Notes: generated by a model not told the origin, from the letters alone. Counted from the first letter of the stretch, positions 37,517 to 48,369 are shown. The stretch is 64,000 nucleotides of DNA from Pseudomonas sp. J452 (GCF_024666525.1 NZ_CP088294.1:4092001-4156000), one strand, 5' to 3'. A program made the numbers and translations.

Positions 37517-38404
37517 CTAGTCGTTGCCCCCCAGCCGGCTGCCCCAGCCCAGCTTGGTGCGGCAAGCCTCGTAGTAGTTATGGTCGAGCGGGTGGATCAG
37601 GCGCAGCTTGTGCGGCTTCTTGGCCACCGTGATGGTGTCGCCGGGGGCGCAGGTGAAGTGGTTCTGCCCATCGCAGGAAACCAGCGGGTAGATCGGCAGG
37701 TCATCCGCCACCACGACCTTCAACTCGCTGTTGCCATCGACCACGATCGGCCGGCTGGACAGGGTGTGCGGGTACATCGGCACGATGACCATGGCATCCA
37801 GCTTGGGGTGCATGATCGGCCCGCCGGCGGACAGCGAATAAGCGGTAGAGCCGGTCGGCGTGGCGATGATCAGGCCGTCGGCCTTCTGGCTGCAGACGAA
37901 CTGGCCGTCGATATACAGCTCGAACTCGATCATCTTGGTCGACTTGCCCGGGTGCAGCACCACGTCGTTGAGCGCATCGCCCTGGCCGATGGCTTCGCCG
38001 TGGCGGCGTACCTCGGCTTCCAGAAGGAAGCGGCTCTCCTCGAGGAAATTGCCCTCAAGCACCTCGGCGACCTTCACTTCCAGCTCGTCCGGGCGGATAT
38101 CGGTGAGAAAGCCCAGGCTGCCACGGTTGATGCCGAGCACCGGAATCTTGTGCCGGGCCAGGGCGCGGGCGGCGCCGAGCATACTGCCATCGCCACCGAC
38201 CACGATGACCAGGTCGCAGACCTCGCCGAGGATCTTCCGCGAGCTGGTCTGCAGGCCGTGGCCCGGCAGCACTTCAGCGATGGTGTCTTCGAGAATCACA
38301 TGCAGGTGACGCTCGATGAGGAATTTTTTCAGGCGGCGAATGGTATCCAGCACCTGCGCGCTACCCAGACGACCGATGATGCCGATATTGCGAAATTGCT
38401 CCAT
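37517..38404 (-). CDS. nadK: NAD kinase
   Basis: 295 aa, normal length. The GGDGS phosphate-binding motif (VVGGDGSMLGAAR), the NE/D-type region LNDVVLHPG, and TPTGSTAYSLSAGGPI are present. It phosphorylates NAD to NADP. First gene of a tight minus-strand group with the metallophosphoesterase and rhomboid genes. Confidence 0.97.
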   Translation of the reverse strand: MEQFRNIGIIGRLGSAQVLDTIRRLKKFLIERHLHVILEDTIAEVLPGHGLQTSSRKILGEVCDLVIVVGGDGSMLGAARALARHKIPVLGINRGSLGFLTDIRPDELEVKVAEVLEGNFLEESRFLLEAEVRRHGEAIGQGDALNDVVLHPGKSTKMIEFELYIDGQFVCSQKADGLIIATPTGSTAYSLSAGGPIMHPKLDAMVIVPMYPHTLSSRPIVVDGNSELKVVVADDLPIYPLVSCDGQNHFTCAPGDTITVAKKPHKLRLIHPLDHNYYEACRTKLGWGSRLGGND

Positions 38405-38489
38405 GGGGCGCTCTGCAACGGGAGGAATTGCCCGGATTATGGGCGAAAGGCCGGCACAGCGGCAAACCGGCCTCGGCTATGCTCGGCAA

Positions 38490-39437
38490 ATGCACAGCCA
38501 ACCCCACCTCGACGAGCTGCTCGACCAACTACGCCAACCCCAGGTACGCGACCTGGCCTGGGCCCTGCTCGCCCCGCCGTTGCTGCAGGACAGCGCCGCC
38601 TTGCCGCTGCGCCATCCGCTGACGGCCAGCCGCTGGCTGCGCGAGCCGCAGCGACTCAGTGACTGGCTGCAGGGCCTGGAACGCGACAGTCATGCCCTGC
38701 AACAGTTTCTCGCCAGCGGTTCCAGTCGCCTTGGCCGTTATTACGAGCGTCTCTGGCAATTCGCCCTACAGGCGGCGCCGGATGTGCAGGTGCTGGCGGC
38801 TAATCTGCCCATCCGCACCCAGGGCCGCACCCTCGGCGAACTGGACCTGCTGCTGCGTGATGCTGACGGTGTTCACCATCTGGAACTGGCAATCAAGCTC
38901 TACCTCGGCCCACGCCGCCATCCCGGCACCGATGCCGGGCACTGGCTGGGCCCGGCCAGCGACGACCGCCTGGGCCTCAAACTGCAGCACATGGCCGCGC
39001 ACCAGTTGCCGCTATCGGCCACGCCGCAGGCGCGCAGCGCATTGGCCGGCATCTGCGAGCAACCTGCGCAGCCAGGCATGTGGCTAAGCGGCTACCTGTT
39101 CTATCCCCAGGCAACACCCTGCCATGCGCCAACCGGCGCCAATCCGCAGCACCTGCGCGGACGCTGGCTGCACCGGCGCGAGTGGGCGGACTTCACCGCG
39201 CAGGATCAAGAGGCGCACTGGCAGGTCTTGCCGCGCCAGGCCTGGTTGGCGCCGGCGCGCCTGGCCACAGATCAGCTCTGCTCATCCGAGCAACAGCGCA
39301 GTTGGCTGGAGAGCCTGGCGCCAACGGCAGCGGCGCAACTGCTGGTGCGCCTGCAGGCAGGTGCGGAGGGTGACTGGCACGAAGCCGAGCGGGTCTTTCT
39401 GGTCAGAGATGACTGGCCGAAGCCAGCCTCCCCGTAG
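38490..39437 (+). CDS. DUF1853 protein
   Basis: 315 aa. Contains the DUF1853 hallmarks LGRYYERLWQF, TLGELDLLLRD and HLELAIKLYLG, in which ExD...ExK spacing suggests a restriction-endonuclease-like nuclease fold; function unknown. ATG 38490 is chosen from the family's start (MHSQPHLDELLDQLR). Divergent from nadK. The TAG stop codon is the start of an adjoining REP-like repeat. Confidence 0.8.
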   Translation: MHSQPHLDELLDQLRQPQVRDLAWALLAPPLLQDSAALPLRHPLTASRWLREPQRLSDWLQGLERDSHALQQFLASGSSRLGRYYERLWQFALQAAPDVQVLAANLPIRTQGRTLGELDLLLRDADGVHHLELAIKLYLGPRRHPGTDAGHWLGPASDDRLGLKLQHMAAHQLPLSATPQARSALAGICEQPAQPGMWLSGYLFYPQATPCHAPTGANPQHLRGRWLHRREWADFTAQDQEAHWQVLPRQAWLAPARLATDQLCSSEQQRSWLESLAPTAAAQLLVRLQAGAEGDWHEAERVFLVRDDWPKPASP

Positions 39438-39500
39438 GAGCGAGCTCTGCTCGCGAAGCAAGCCACGTCGCGGCCCTTCGCGAGCAGAGCTCGCTCATAC
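39434..39500. repeat. REP-like inverted repeat (24-bp arms, one mismatch)
   Basis: Arms 39434-39457 and 39477-39500, both carrying gcgagctctgctcgcgaa, with a 19-nt spacer. The outer gtaggagc is shared with the repeat at 1933-1990. It overlaps the end of the DUF1853 gene and supplies its stop codon. Confidence 0.78.
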
Positions 39501-39524
39501 GGGAAAACGCATCCCACGATAAGC

Positions 39525-39540
39525 GCCCGCCAAGGCGGGC
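39525..39540 (-). terminator. Short GC hairpin after the cNMP-rhodanese gene
   Basis: Perfect 7-bp stem gcccgcc/ggcgggc with a two-base loop, immediately past the gene's stop on the minus strand. There is no T-run, so this is a weak candidate. Confidence 0.45.
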
Positions 39541-39545
39541 ACGCT

Positions 39546-40655
39546 TCAGTGACTGCGTTCGGTGCGTCCGCCGGAGCGGGCCAGGTAGCCGGGGCCGTTT
39601 TCGCAGAGCAGGGCATCACGCTGGATCGGCGGCAACGCATCCAGGCCATCGCGCAGGGCGTAGGCGCTGAAGCCCAGCTGGGAGAGGAGGAACACCGCAC
39701 TGGCGCTGCGCTTGCCGCTGTCGCAGTAACACAGGTAGGTCTTGCCCTTGTCCAGCAGACGCGTCTTCAGGCGCAGCAGCTGCAACGGCATGTTCAGGGA
39801 GTGCTGGGCATGGGAGCGTTCGTACTCGTCCTGCAAACGCACATCCAGCCACTGCGCGCCATTACCCAGCAGACGCGCCGCCTCACCGAAGGAGACTTCG
39901 TCGACCACCGGCGCCTTGAGTAGGGAAAAGAAATCCTGGCGATCCAGACGCAGCACCACCCCGGCTTCGATCATGGTGACACTGGCATTGCGGGGCTGAT
40001 CGGAAAGCAGCGCCTCCTCGCCAAAACAGGCCCCAATCTCCAGTTCGGCCAGTACCTGGCGCGCGCTGTCGGCACCGCGAATCACCTCGGCACGGCCACT
40101 CTTGAGGAAATAGCAGCAATCGCCACTCTCGCCCTCGACCAGCACACGACTGTCGGCCGGCAGATCGATCGGGTGCAGGCGTTCGAGCATGGCGCGCACG
40201 TTGGCCGGCGGCACCTTGGTGAACAACGGGTTTTCCAGCAGCCGCTCCAGCCATTCGGTGTCTTCACCGTTACCCGCCAGTTCCAGCAGCAGGTCCTGGT
40301 AGGCCAGACGCCAGGTCAGCAAGCGCCCGAGGGTCGCGCTATCCAGTGCCAGCACGCTGGCATCGCTGAGCGCACGCGCCTCATGCAGGCGCGGCAGGCT
40401 CGGTGAAAGCGGGTGACAGCTGGCTGCAGTGCCGGCCTGCAGGCGCTCTTCCTGGCCATCGGCGCCGCACAACAGCAGCTCGCCGGACAGCAGGTAGTAG
40501 GTGGTGCGGGCCTGGTCGCCCTGGCGAAACAGCAACTGCCCGGCCAGCAGGTGCTGCGGCACCAACTGGCTACGCAACTCCCGCCATTGCTGTTCGGACA
40601 GCACATTGAGCGGGGTGAAACTGCGCAACTGTTCGGGATTCAGGGGCTCACTCAT
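39546..40655 (-). CDS. Cyclic-nucleotide-binding and rhodanese fusion protein
   Basis: 369 aa. Two cyclic nucleotide-binding-like folds are visible (about 20-125 and 145-255, the second with FGEEALLSDQPRNASV), followed by a C-terminal rhodanese domain with active-site loop CDSGKRSAS. It would couple ligand sensing to sulfur transfer or thiol chemistry; no DNA-binding domain is present. The role is unknown. Confidence 0.88.
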   Translation of the reverse strand: MSEPLNPEQLRSFTPLNVLSEQQWRELRSQLVPQHLLAGQLLFRQGDQARTTYYLLSGELLLCGADGQEERLQAGTAASCHPLSPSLPRLHEARALSDASVLALDSATLGRLLTWRLAYQDLLLELAGNGEDTEWLERLLENPLFTKVPPANVRAMLERLHPIDLPADSRVLVEGESGDCCYFLKSGRAEVIRGADSARQVLAELEIGACFGEEALLSDQPRNASVTMIEAGVVLRLDRQDFFSLLKAPVVDEVSFGEAARLLGNGAQWLDVRLQDEYERSHAQHSLNMPLQLLRLKTRLLDKGKTYLCYCDSGKRSASAVFLLSQLGFSAYALRDGLDALPPIQRDALLCENGPGYLARSGGRTERSH

Positions 40656-40694
40656 CAGAACCTATCCTTTGATTATTCTTGCCGGCATCACTGC

Positions 40695-41639
40695 TCATGG
40701 CACAGCCAATTCCTGCATGCGACCCGCGTGAGCCCTGCGCCCCTGCAAACCACCGGTGTGCAGAAACAACAGGCGCGCGCCTCGCGCAAAGTAACCGGCC
40801 TCAACCTCGCTGCGCAATGCCAGCAATGCCTTGGCGGTATAGACCGGCTCCAGCGGCACGCCAGATTCGGCTTGCGCCTCGTCGATGAATATCGCCAAGT
40901 CGGCGTCCACACGGGCGAAACCGCCGCGACTGGCATCCAGCAGACGATAACCGCCAGCCGCCTGCCCGGCCTCAGCCAGCAGGCTGGCCACTGTATTTTC
41001 CACCCCCTGCCCCGGCGGCACGGCCAGCGCTCCATACACGGGATGCCGCCCCGCCTCAGCCAGCACCAGTCCGGCCAGGGTCGTCCCGGTACCGGCCGCC
41101 AACCACCAGCCCTGATAATCGTTCCAGCCCAGTTGCGCCAGCTGCGTTTGTGCCATCTCGACTATCGCGGCGCAGGCCCGCGCTGCCGGCAACCCGGCGC
41201 CACCTTCCGCCACGGGATACAGGTGTGGATAGCGAGCCAGCCAGGGCTCCCAAAAGCCCGCCTGATGGCGCGCGCGATAACCACCGTAACCCAGCCAGTG
41301 CAGGTGCATGCCCATGGCCTGCAAATCATCAGTGGTCGGGGTGTCCTGGGGCTCGCCACGCAGCAAGCCTACTGTCGGAAAAGCGAAGCGCTGCCCAGCC
41401 GCCGCCAGCGCATGCAAATGATTGGAGTGGGCGCCGCCCAGGCTGATCAGCCCATCGGCCCCGGCTGCTTCGGCAGCCGCCAGATGCGGGAGTAACTTGA
41501 ACCACTTGTTGCCAGAAACCAGAGGGTCGAGCAGATCGAGACGCAGCACCGCCACCTCGACACCCGCAGTCACCAGCCAGCCCAGCGACAACCGCTGCAG
41601 GGGCGCACTCGGCGCCCAGTGCGGAACGCGCAGCGTCAC
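40695..41639 (-). CDS. PLP-dependent D-cysteine desulfhydrase/ACC deaminase-family enzyme
   Basis: 314 aa. Fold-type II PLP enzyme with the lysine motif SGNKWFKL and the serine/histidine motif LGGAHSNHLHA, as in D-cysteine desulfhydrase and ACC deaminase. The glycine-rich phosphate loop AAGTGTTLAGL is present. Substrate specificity cannot be decided. GTG 41639 overlaps the TAG stop of the preceding coiled-coil gene by one base. Confidence 0.85.
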   Translation of the reverse strand: MTLRVPHWAPSAPLQRLSLGWLVTAGVEVAVLRLDLLDPLVSGNKWFKLLPHLAAAEAAGADGLISLGGAHSNHLHALAAAGQRFAFPTVGLLRGEPQDTPTTDDLQAMGMHLHWLGYGGYRARHQAGFWEPWLARYPHLYPVAEGGAGLPAARACAAIVEMAQTQLAQLGWNDYQGWWLAAGTGTTLAGLVLAEAGRHPVYGALAVPPGQGVENTVASLLAEAGQAAGGYRLLDASRGGFARVDADLAIFIDEAQAESGVPLEPVYTAKALLALRSEVEAGYFARGARLLFLHTGGLQGRRAHAGRMQELAVP

Positions 41640-43009
41640 TAGCTGACGGTACGCAAGCGGCTACCCGCCTTGTGCCGGGCGCAGCAGTTGGAATCGCCGA
41701 TGACGAAGCGGCTGGGGGTTTCCACCCGGTCGATCGGCATCGCGCAGCGATCACCGGAGGGCAAGGTCGCCTCGCAGGTGGGCTGCTGGTAATGACTCAG
41801 CCACTGCCGATACTGCGCCTCGGAGACAAAGCACTTGGCCGCGGCATAGCTCATCGGGTTGTCCTGGTAACGGGCAATATCCTGCAGCGGGATGGTCAGG
41901 TGCCCGGCGCCCGGGTGATAGACCACGAACACCACACCGAGCTTGGAAAGGCGCTCGAGAATCTGCCCGCCGCCCTGGCTGGCGAACTCGTCGCGCTCGC
42001 GCTTGAGGCGCTCCAGTTCCTGTTGCAGCTGGGTGTCCTGCTCAGTGCGATAGGCCAGTTCGACATCACGAATGGCCACCTGCTCTTTATATTCGGCCAC
42101 CGACGCCGCCACCTTGGCCTGCAACTCACTCTCGAACTGCGAGCGCAGGATATCCACTTCGGTTCGCCCGTGACGCTCCAGGGCACGCAGCTGCTGGGTC
42201 ATTTCCTCGCGGCTTTTCTGCAGTGTCGCACCCTGCCCGTTCAGCTGCTCTTTCAGGCTGGCGTTCAACTCTTCCTGCTGACGCAGGGCCTGGTGCAGGT
42301 TGTGCACTTCGGTCTGCAGGCTGCGCAGACGCTCTTCGCCGGCCAGCTTGAGGCGGGCCACTTCTTCTTCGTACTGTTTGCCCAGGGTGGTGATGCGCAG
42401 CCGCTGCTGCTTGATCAGCTGGGCAGTCTTCAGGCGGTGCTCCTGATCCTTCTGCTCGACCTGTTGTTGCGCCGCCTCACGCACGGCATCAGGCGCCTGC
42501 CACTTGTCCTCGGCCACCATCTGCAGGCGCTCGGGCGATACCATCGCGGCGGAATCATCCTCCACCAGCAGGCCCAGGGCGTTGCGCTTGACCGCATCAC
42601 GCAGCAGCACCAGATCATTCTTGCCCGGCGCCAGGCTCGGATCCCACAGGTGCATCTGGTGCCAAGACACCGGGCACTGGCTGCGACAGGCCAGGCGGAT
42701 CGGACCGGCGCCCAGGTCGGGGCCGCGCCCGGCGTTGTCGGCCAGATGACGCAACGGCAGGTTCCAGCCCGTATCGGCAGCGCCTTTTTCGTCGAAATCC
42801 AGGTAGAAGAACACCACGGAGCGGATCAGCAGGCGCGGGTTAATCAGCAGGTAGGCCATGCGTACCTGCTCGTCGGCGAACTCCGGCATGTTGACCACGC
42901 CGTCGAGCAATGCCTCGAACTCGGGAAAGAACATTTCCTTGCAGATACCGCGTTGTTCATTGAAGAACATCACGGCTTCGACCATCTGCGGTTTGTTCTG
43001 CATGCTCAT
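41639..43009 (-). CDS. Coiled-coil protein with a C-terminal cysteine cluster, unknown
   Basis: 456 aa. The N-terminal ~170 residues form a globular domain. They are followed by ~190 residues of charged heptad-like helix, and a C-terminal region with Cys/His motifs (CEATLPSGDRC and CCARH) that look like a zinc site. ATG 43009 has AGGA about 5 nt upstream; longer in-frame starts lack support. Similar Pseudomonas proteins have been labelled chromosome-partitioning proteins, but no ParA/ParB motif is visible. Coupled to the downstream PLP-enzyme gene. Confidence 0.72.
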   Translation of the reverse strand: MSMQNKPQMVEAVMFFNEQRGICKEMFFPEFEALLDGVVNMPEFADEQVRMAYLLINPRLLIRSVVFFYLDFDEKGAADTGWNLPLRHLADNAGRGPDLGAGPIRLACRSQCPVSWHQMHLWDPSLAPGKNDLVLLRDAVKRNALGLLVEDDSAAMVSPERLQMVAEDKWQAPDAVREAAQQQVEQKDQEHRLKTAQLIKQQRLRITTLGKQYEEEVARLKLAGEERLRSLQTEVHNLHQALRQQEELNASLKEQLNGQGATLQKSREEMTQQLRALERHGRTEVDILRSQFESELQAKVAASVAEYKEQVAIRDVELAYRTEQDTQLQQELERLKRERDEFASQGGGQILERLSKLGVVFVVYHPGAGHLTIPLQDIARYQDNPMSYAAAKCFVSEAQYRQWLSHYQQPTCEATLPSGDRCAMPIDRVETPSRFVIGDSNCCARHKAGSRLRTVS

Positions 43010-43216
43010 GACTTTCCTCGCGACACCTGGCTGACACGTGCTGTCTTGCGAGCCATCTTCCTGGGCACGCGAAACCGGTAAAACAGGCATCACTCCCTGC
43101 CTCAGGCAAGTCTAGGGGAAAATGCAAAGCGGGCAATGTGACTGGGTTGGCAGTCACCTGCCGCCAGCCGCAGATGCGCCGGTGGCAGGATCAAACTGTG
43201 ATGGGGTTTTGCCCAA

Positions 43217-43648
43217 TCAGGCCGGTTTGGCCGCCAGGAAAGGGGCCAGACGCCTGCCCATCTCCTCACCGAGGACCTGCAGGCCGCTCATCGGCCGAAT
43301 CATCACCTCGAACTCGACAATCTTGCCGGCCTCGTCGAAGCGGATCATGTCGATGCCCTTGAGCTCGCGCTCACCGACCTTGGCGCTGAATTCCAGCACC
43401 ACGTTGAGGCCATCTTCACTGGCCAGTTCGCGGTGGTAGACGAAGTCGACGAACACCTTGCTCACGGTATTGAGAATCAGCGAGACCATGGGCGCGCCGG
43501 CATAGGGCTTGTGCGCCATGGGCGAGCGGAATACCGCTTGCGGGTGCAGCAGAGCTGGCAGCTGACTGAGGTCATTGCGCTGCATCAGGCCATGCCACTG
43601 CGCGAGGGTGGTGGCGGCTGCCGGTTGTAGTTGAACGTTATCAGACAC
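43217..43648 (-). CDS. SnoaL-like/NTF2-fold protein
   Basis: 143 aa. Pattern of the NTF2-like superfamily: LLHPQAVFRSPM, a central helix, then strands LNVVLEFSAKVGE and GIDMIRFDEAGKIVEFEVMIRP. These act as small enzymes or ligand-binding folds; substrate unknown. GTG 43648 has AAGGAG 6 nt upstream, a strong site, and starts the conserved part. It lies just downstream of fadH beyond a terminator. Confidence 0.85.
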   Translation of the reverse strand: MSDNVQLQPAAATTLAQWHGLMQRNDLSQLPALLHPQAVFRSPMAHKPYAGAPMVSLILNTVSKVFVDFVYHRELASEDGLNVVLEFSAKVGERELKGIDMIRFDEAGKIVEFEVMIRPMSGLQVLGEEMGRRLAPFLAAKPA

Positions 43649-43680
43649 GGGCTTCTCCTTGTTGTTGTCAGCCAGATGCA

Positions 43681-43707
43681 AAACGCCCCGCACTAGGCGG
43701 GGCGTTT
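43681..43707 (-). terminator. Terminator of fadH
   Basis: 11-bp stem (aaacgccccgc with gcggggcgttt, loop actag) and minus-strand T-run, 5 nt past the fadH stop. Confidence 0.93.
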
Positions 43708-43712
43708 ATCGG

Positions 43713-45809
<2,097 letters not shown>

Positions 45810-45949
45810 TTATGGGGCAGACGATAAAGAGCAGCCACGCGCCGCTCAATGATCGAAACTAACAACTTATTGATCAAAGCTAGCAGCCCGACTTGGCTTT
45901 GTCGGCTCGCTCCCCTACCCTGATCGACGAATCCCTCACCAGCATAGCC

Positions 45950-46870
45950 ATGCGTACCCAGCTCTCCCTGCTCCTCGTCGCCCTCCTGCTCGGCCTCGCC
46001 GGCAGCTACCTGTTCTGGCTGCGCGACGCGCCACCCGGCCACTACCTCACCGATCTGCGCACCGATATCGCAGAGCTGGGCGGGCCTGCGGACTGGCACG
46101 GCAACCTCCTGACCCTCAACCCCGCCCTGTACCCCAGCGACTACAGCAGCCCGCAACAGCTCAGCCGCAAGCTCGACAGCATCCTGCTACAGGCACGCGA
46201 CAACGCCCTGCTGACGCCGGAGACGGTGGTGATCCTGCCCGCCCAGATCGGCACCTGGCTGTTGCTCAGCCACGAAAAACCGCAGGTCTACAGCGCCCGC
46301 AGCCTCGACGAGGTGAAACTGCAACTGGCGCTGAACAATCCGCTCAGCCTGCTGCGCACCTGGCTGTTCACCGATGGCGCCTCCTGGAACGAACTGCTGC
46401 TGCGCATGAAGGCGCAACAGGCGGCCGACGACTACCTCAAGGTCTTCGCCCACCTGGCGCGCAAGCACGCCGTGACCCTGCATGCCGGCAGCATCACCCT
46501 ACCCTCACCGCAACTGCTCGATGGCCGCATCGTCACCGGCTATGGCGAGTTGCAGGCGTTCGGTCTGACCTTCGCCAGCGATGGCAGCATCCTCGGCCCG
46601 CCACGCAGCCAGAGCCTGCTGGCCAGCAGCGTTGCACCCCAGCTCATCGAGCAGACCCTGGGCGAGGATCTGCTCAGCACCCAGGGCAATGGCGGCAATG
46701 GCCCGCCGCTCGAAATCGTCACCTTGCGGCGTAACCAGAGTATTGCGACCAGCGTGACATTCCTGCGCGGCCGGCTCTGGCCGGTGCAAACCGATCAGCT
46801 CAACCTGCGGCTCACAGCAACGATGTCTGACAGCCCCAGCCAGCTGCAGAATTTCTGGATCACCCCATGA
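45950..46870 (+). CDS. Membrane-anchored protein, possibly degenerate carbon-nitrogen hydrolase
   Basis: 306 aa. One N-terminal transmembrane helix (MRTQLSLLLVALLLGLAG), then a soluble domain. A stretch LTLNPALYPSDYSSPQQLSRKL followed by LPAQIGTWLL resembles the start of nitrilase-superfamily proteins, but the expected catalytic glutamate position reads Gln and no clear catalytic cysteine is seen. The function is therefore unassigned. Its stop overlaps the AraC start (ATGA), so the two are translationally coupled. Divergent from fadH. Confidence 0.65.
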   Translation: MRTQLSLLLVALLLGLAGSYLFWLRDAPPGHYLTDLRTDIAELGGPADWHGNLLTLNPALYPSDYSSPQQLSRKLDSILLQARDNALLTPETVVILPAQIGTWLLLSHEKPQVYSARSLDEVKLQLALNNPLSLLRTWLFTDGASWNELLLRMKAQQAADDYLKVFAHLARKHAVTLHAGSITLPSPQLLDGRIVTGYGELQAFGLTFASDGSILGPPRSQSLLASSVAPQLIEQTLGEDLLSTQGNGGNGPPLEIVTLRRNQSIATSVTFLRGRLWPVQTDQLNLRLTATMSDSPSQLQNFWITP

Positions 46871-47904
46871 AAAGCCAGCGCGTGCGCCTGGGCGACCTGT
46901 CTGTGGGTTTCATTCACGGCCTGATCGCCGCCGTGCGCGAAGCCGGCCAGGACCCCGCCCCCCTGCTCGCCCAGTTCGGCCTGGATGCCGCACGCCTGGC
47001 CGAACCCCAGGGGCGCCTGTCGATTCCGCGCTACATGCGCTTGGGCCACGCCGCCATGCAGCTATGCAACGACCCGGCCCTGGGCCTGGCCATGGGCCGC
47101 CTGAGCCATCTCGGCCAGCTCGGCCTGGCCGGTGTCACCGCTGCCCAGGCACCGACCCTGCGCGAAGCAGCACGCACCCTGACCCGCTTCGAACCACTTT
47201 ATGCGCACAACTACCGTGGCCAATCGAGCTTCCACGAAGACAATAAGGGCGCCTGGCTGCGCTTCTATTCGATCAGCCCGTACAACGCCTACAACCGCTT
47301 CGTGGTCGACTCGGTGCTGGCAGGCTGGCACAGCCACCTGAGCCAACTGGCCGGCGTGGCGTTGAAGGTGGAAAAGGTCGAGATCGAATTCGCCGCACCC
47401 AGCTATGCCGAACGCTACAGCGAGGCCTTCGGCTGCCCGGTGGAATTCTCCGCCAGCGCTAACCAGCTGCGCCTTGGCTTGCCGACCCTGGCCCTGCGCG
47501 GCCAGGCGCACTGCCCGAGCACCTGGCAGCAACTGCTGGCACTGGGCGAACGCGAACTGGAACAGCTGACCCGCACGCGCAGCCTGCGCGAGCGCATCAC
47601 GCGCCTGCTAGGACCATTGCTGCATGGCCGGGAACCGGATCTGGAGGAAGTGGCGGCACGCCTGCAACTGCCGGTGTGGACACTGCGGCGCAAGCTGGCG
47701 GAAGAAGGAACGCAATACCGGGCGATTCTCAACGATACCCGGCGCGATCTGGCGATGGCTTACATCAGGGACACCGAACTGGCGTTCGGCGAAATTGCCT
47801 ATCTGCTCGGCTTTGCCTCGGCAGAGGCTTTTCAGCGGGCCTTCAAGCGCTGGAGCGGGCAGACTCCGGGGGAGTTCCGCCGCCACCAGCGCCTACAGCC
47901 CTGA
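46867..47904 (+). CDS. AraC-family transcriptional regulator
   Basis: 345 aa. An N-terminal arabinose-binding-type domain of the OruR/PhpR/ArgR style (LSIPRYMRLGHAAMQLC) is followed by a C-terminal AraC double helix-turn-helix (LPVWTLRRKLAEEGTQYRAIL and IAYLLGFASAEAFQRAFKRWSGQTPGEFRR). The ligand is unknown. It is coupled to the upstream membrane-anchored protein and stands beside fadH, which may be its target. Confidence 0.93.
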   Translation: MKSQRVRLGDLSVGFIHGLIAAVREAGQDPAPLLAQFGLDAARLAEPQGRLSIPRYMRLGHAAMQLCNDPALGLAMGRLSHLGQLGLAGVTAAQAPTLREAARTLTRFEPLYAHNYRGQSSFHEDNKGAWLRFYSISPYNAYNRFVVDSVLAGWHSHLSQLAGVALKVEKVEIEFAAPSYAERYSEAFGCPVEFSASANQLRLGLPTLALRGQAHCPSTWQQLLALGERELEQLTRTRSLRERITRLLGPLLHGREPDLEEVAARLQLPVWTLRRKLAEEGTQYRAILNDTRRDLAMAYIRDTELAFGEIAYLLGFASAEAFQRAFKRWSGQTPGEFRRHQRLQP

Positions 47905-47910
47905 AAGCAT

Positions 47911-47997
47911 TCACAGCTCGGTGGCGTCTTCGGCGGGTTCTGCCGGATCGCGCTCATCGGCGTGGCAGTCGAGCAGTTCTTCTACGTAATCATCCAT
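47911..47997 (-). CDS. Short acidic ORF (28 aa)
   Basis: Encodes MDDYVEELLDCHADERDP and a short acidic tail ending in EL. AGGAG is 8 nt upstream of the ATG, a strong site. It faces the end of the AraC gene (convergent, 6 nt apart). Rich in Asp/Glu with one cysteine. It is too short for homology reading, but its start context and composition are unlike random sequence. Confidence 0.5.
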   Translation of the reverse strand: MDDYVEELLDCHADERDPAEPAEDATEL

Positions 47998-48104
47998 TGG
48001 GCTTTCTCCTGTTGTGACGGCATGACCTAAACAAAGACCATGCCAACAGCCTGAAGATTCCCTGTGACAAAGACGTTACGTGAAAAATTTTTCCGCCAGA
48101 TGCG

Positions 48105-48133
48105 AAAAACCCCCAGCTCTTGCGAGCTGAGGG
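48105..48133 (-). terminator. Terminator of the tRNA operon
   Basis: 10-bp stem (cccccagctc 48110-48119 with gagctgaggg 48124-48133), followed on the minus strand by GTTTTTC; ends 11 nt after the tRNA-Asp gene. Confidence 0.85.
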
Positions 48134-48144
48134 CTTCTCTAATA

Positions 48145-48221
48145 TGGCGCAGCGGACGGGACTCGAACCCGCGACCCCCGGCGTGACAGGCCGGTATTCT
48201 AACCGACTGAACTACCGCTGC
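48145..48221 (-). tRNA. tRNA-Asp (GTC)
   Basis: 77 nt with the CCA encoded. The acceptor 7-mer GCAGCGG pairs with CCGCTGC, the anticodon loop is CTGTCAC with anticodon GTC, and the T-arm is GGGTTCGAGTCCC. It is transcribed after tRNA-Val from the same promoter. Confidence 0.96.
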
Positions 48222-48242
48222 GCGTCGGTTCTCGCAAGAGAC

Positions 48243-48318
48243 TGGTGGGTGATGACGGGATCGAACCGCCGACCCTCTGCTTGTAAGGCAGATGCTCTCC
48301 CGGCTGAGCTAATCACCC
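48243..48318 (-). tRNA. tRNA-Val (TAC)
   Basis: 76 nt with CCA encoded. Acceptor GGGTGAT pairs with ATCACCC, the anticodon loop is CTTACAA (anticodon TAC), and the T-loop is GGTTCGATCC. First gene of the two-tRNA operon. Confidence 0.96.
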
Positions 48319-48340
48319 GAGTAGCCTTGCGAGGTGGCGA

Positions 48341-48369
48341 AATTTACGCAGCTGGCTCACCTAAGTCAA
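48341..48369 (-). promoter_or_regulatory. Promoter of the tRNA-Val/tRNA-Asp operon
   Basis: On the minus strand TTGACT (48369-48364), a 17-nt spacer, and TAAATT (48346-48341); the tRNA begins about 22 nt downstream. Confidence 0.85.
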
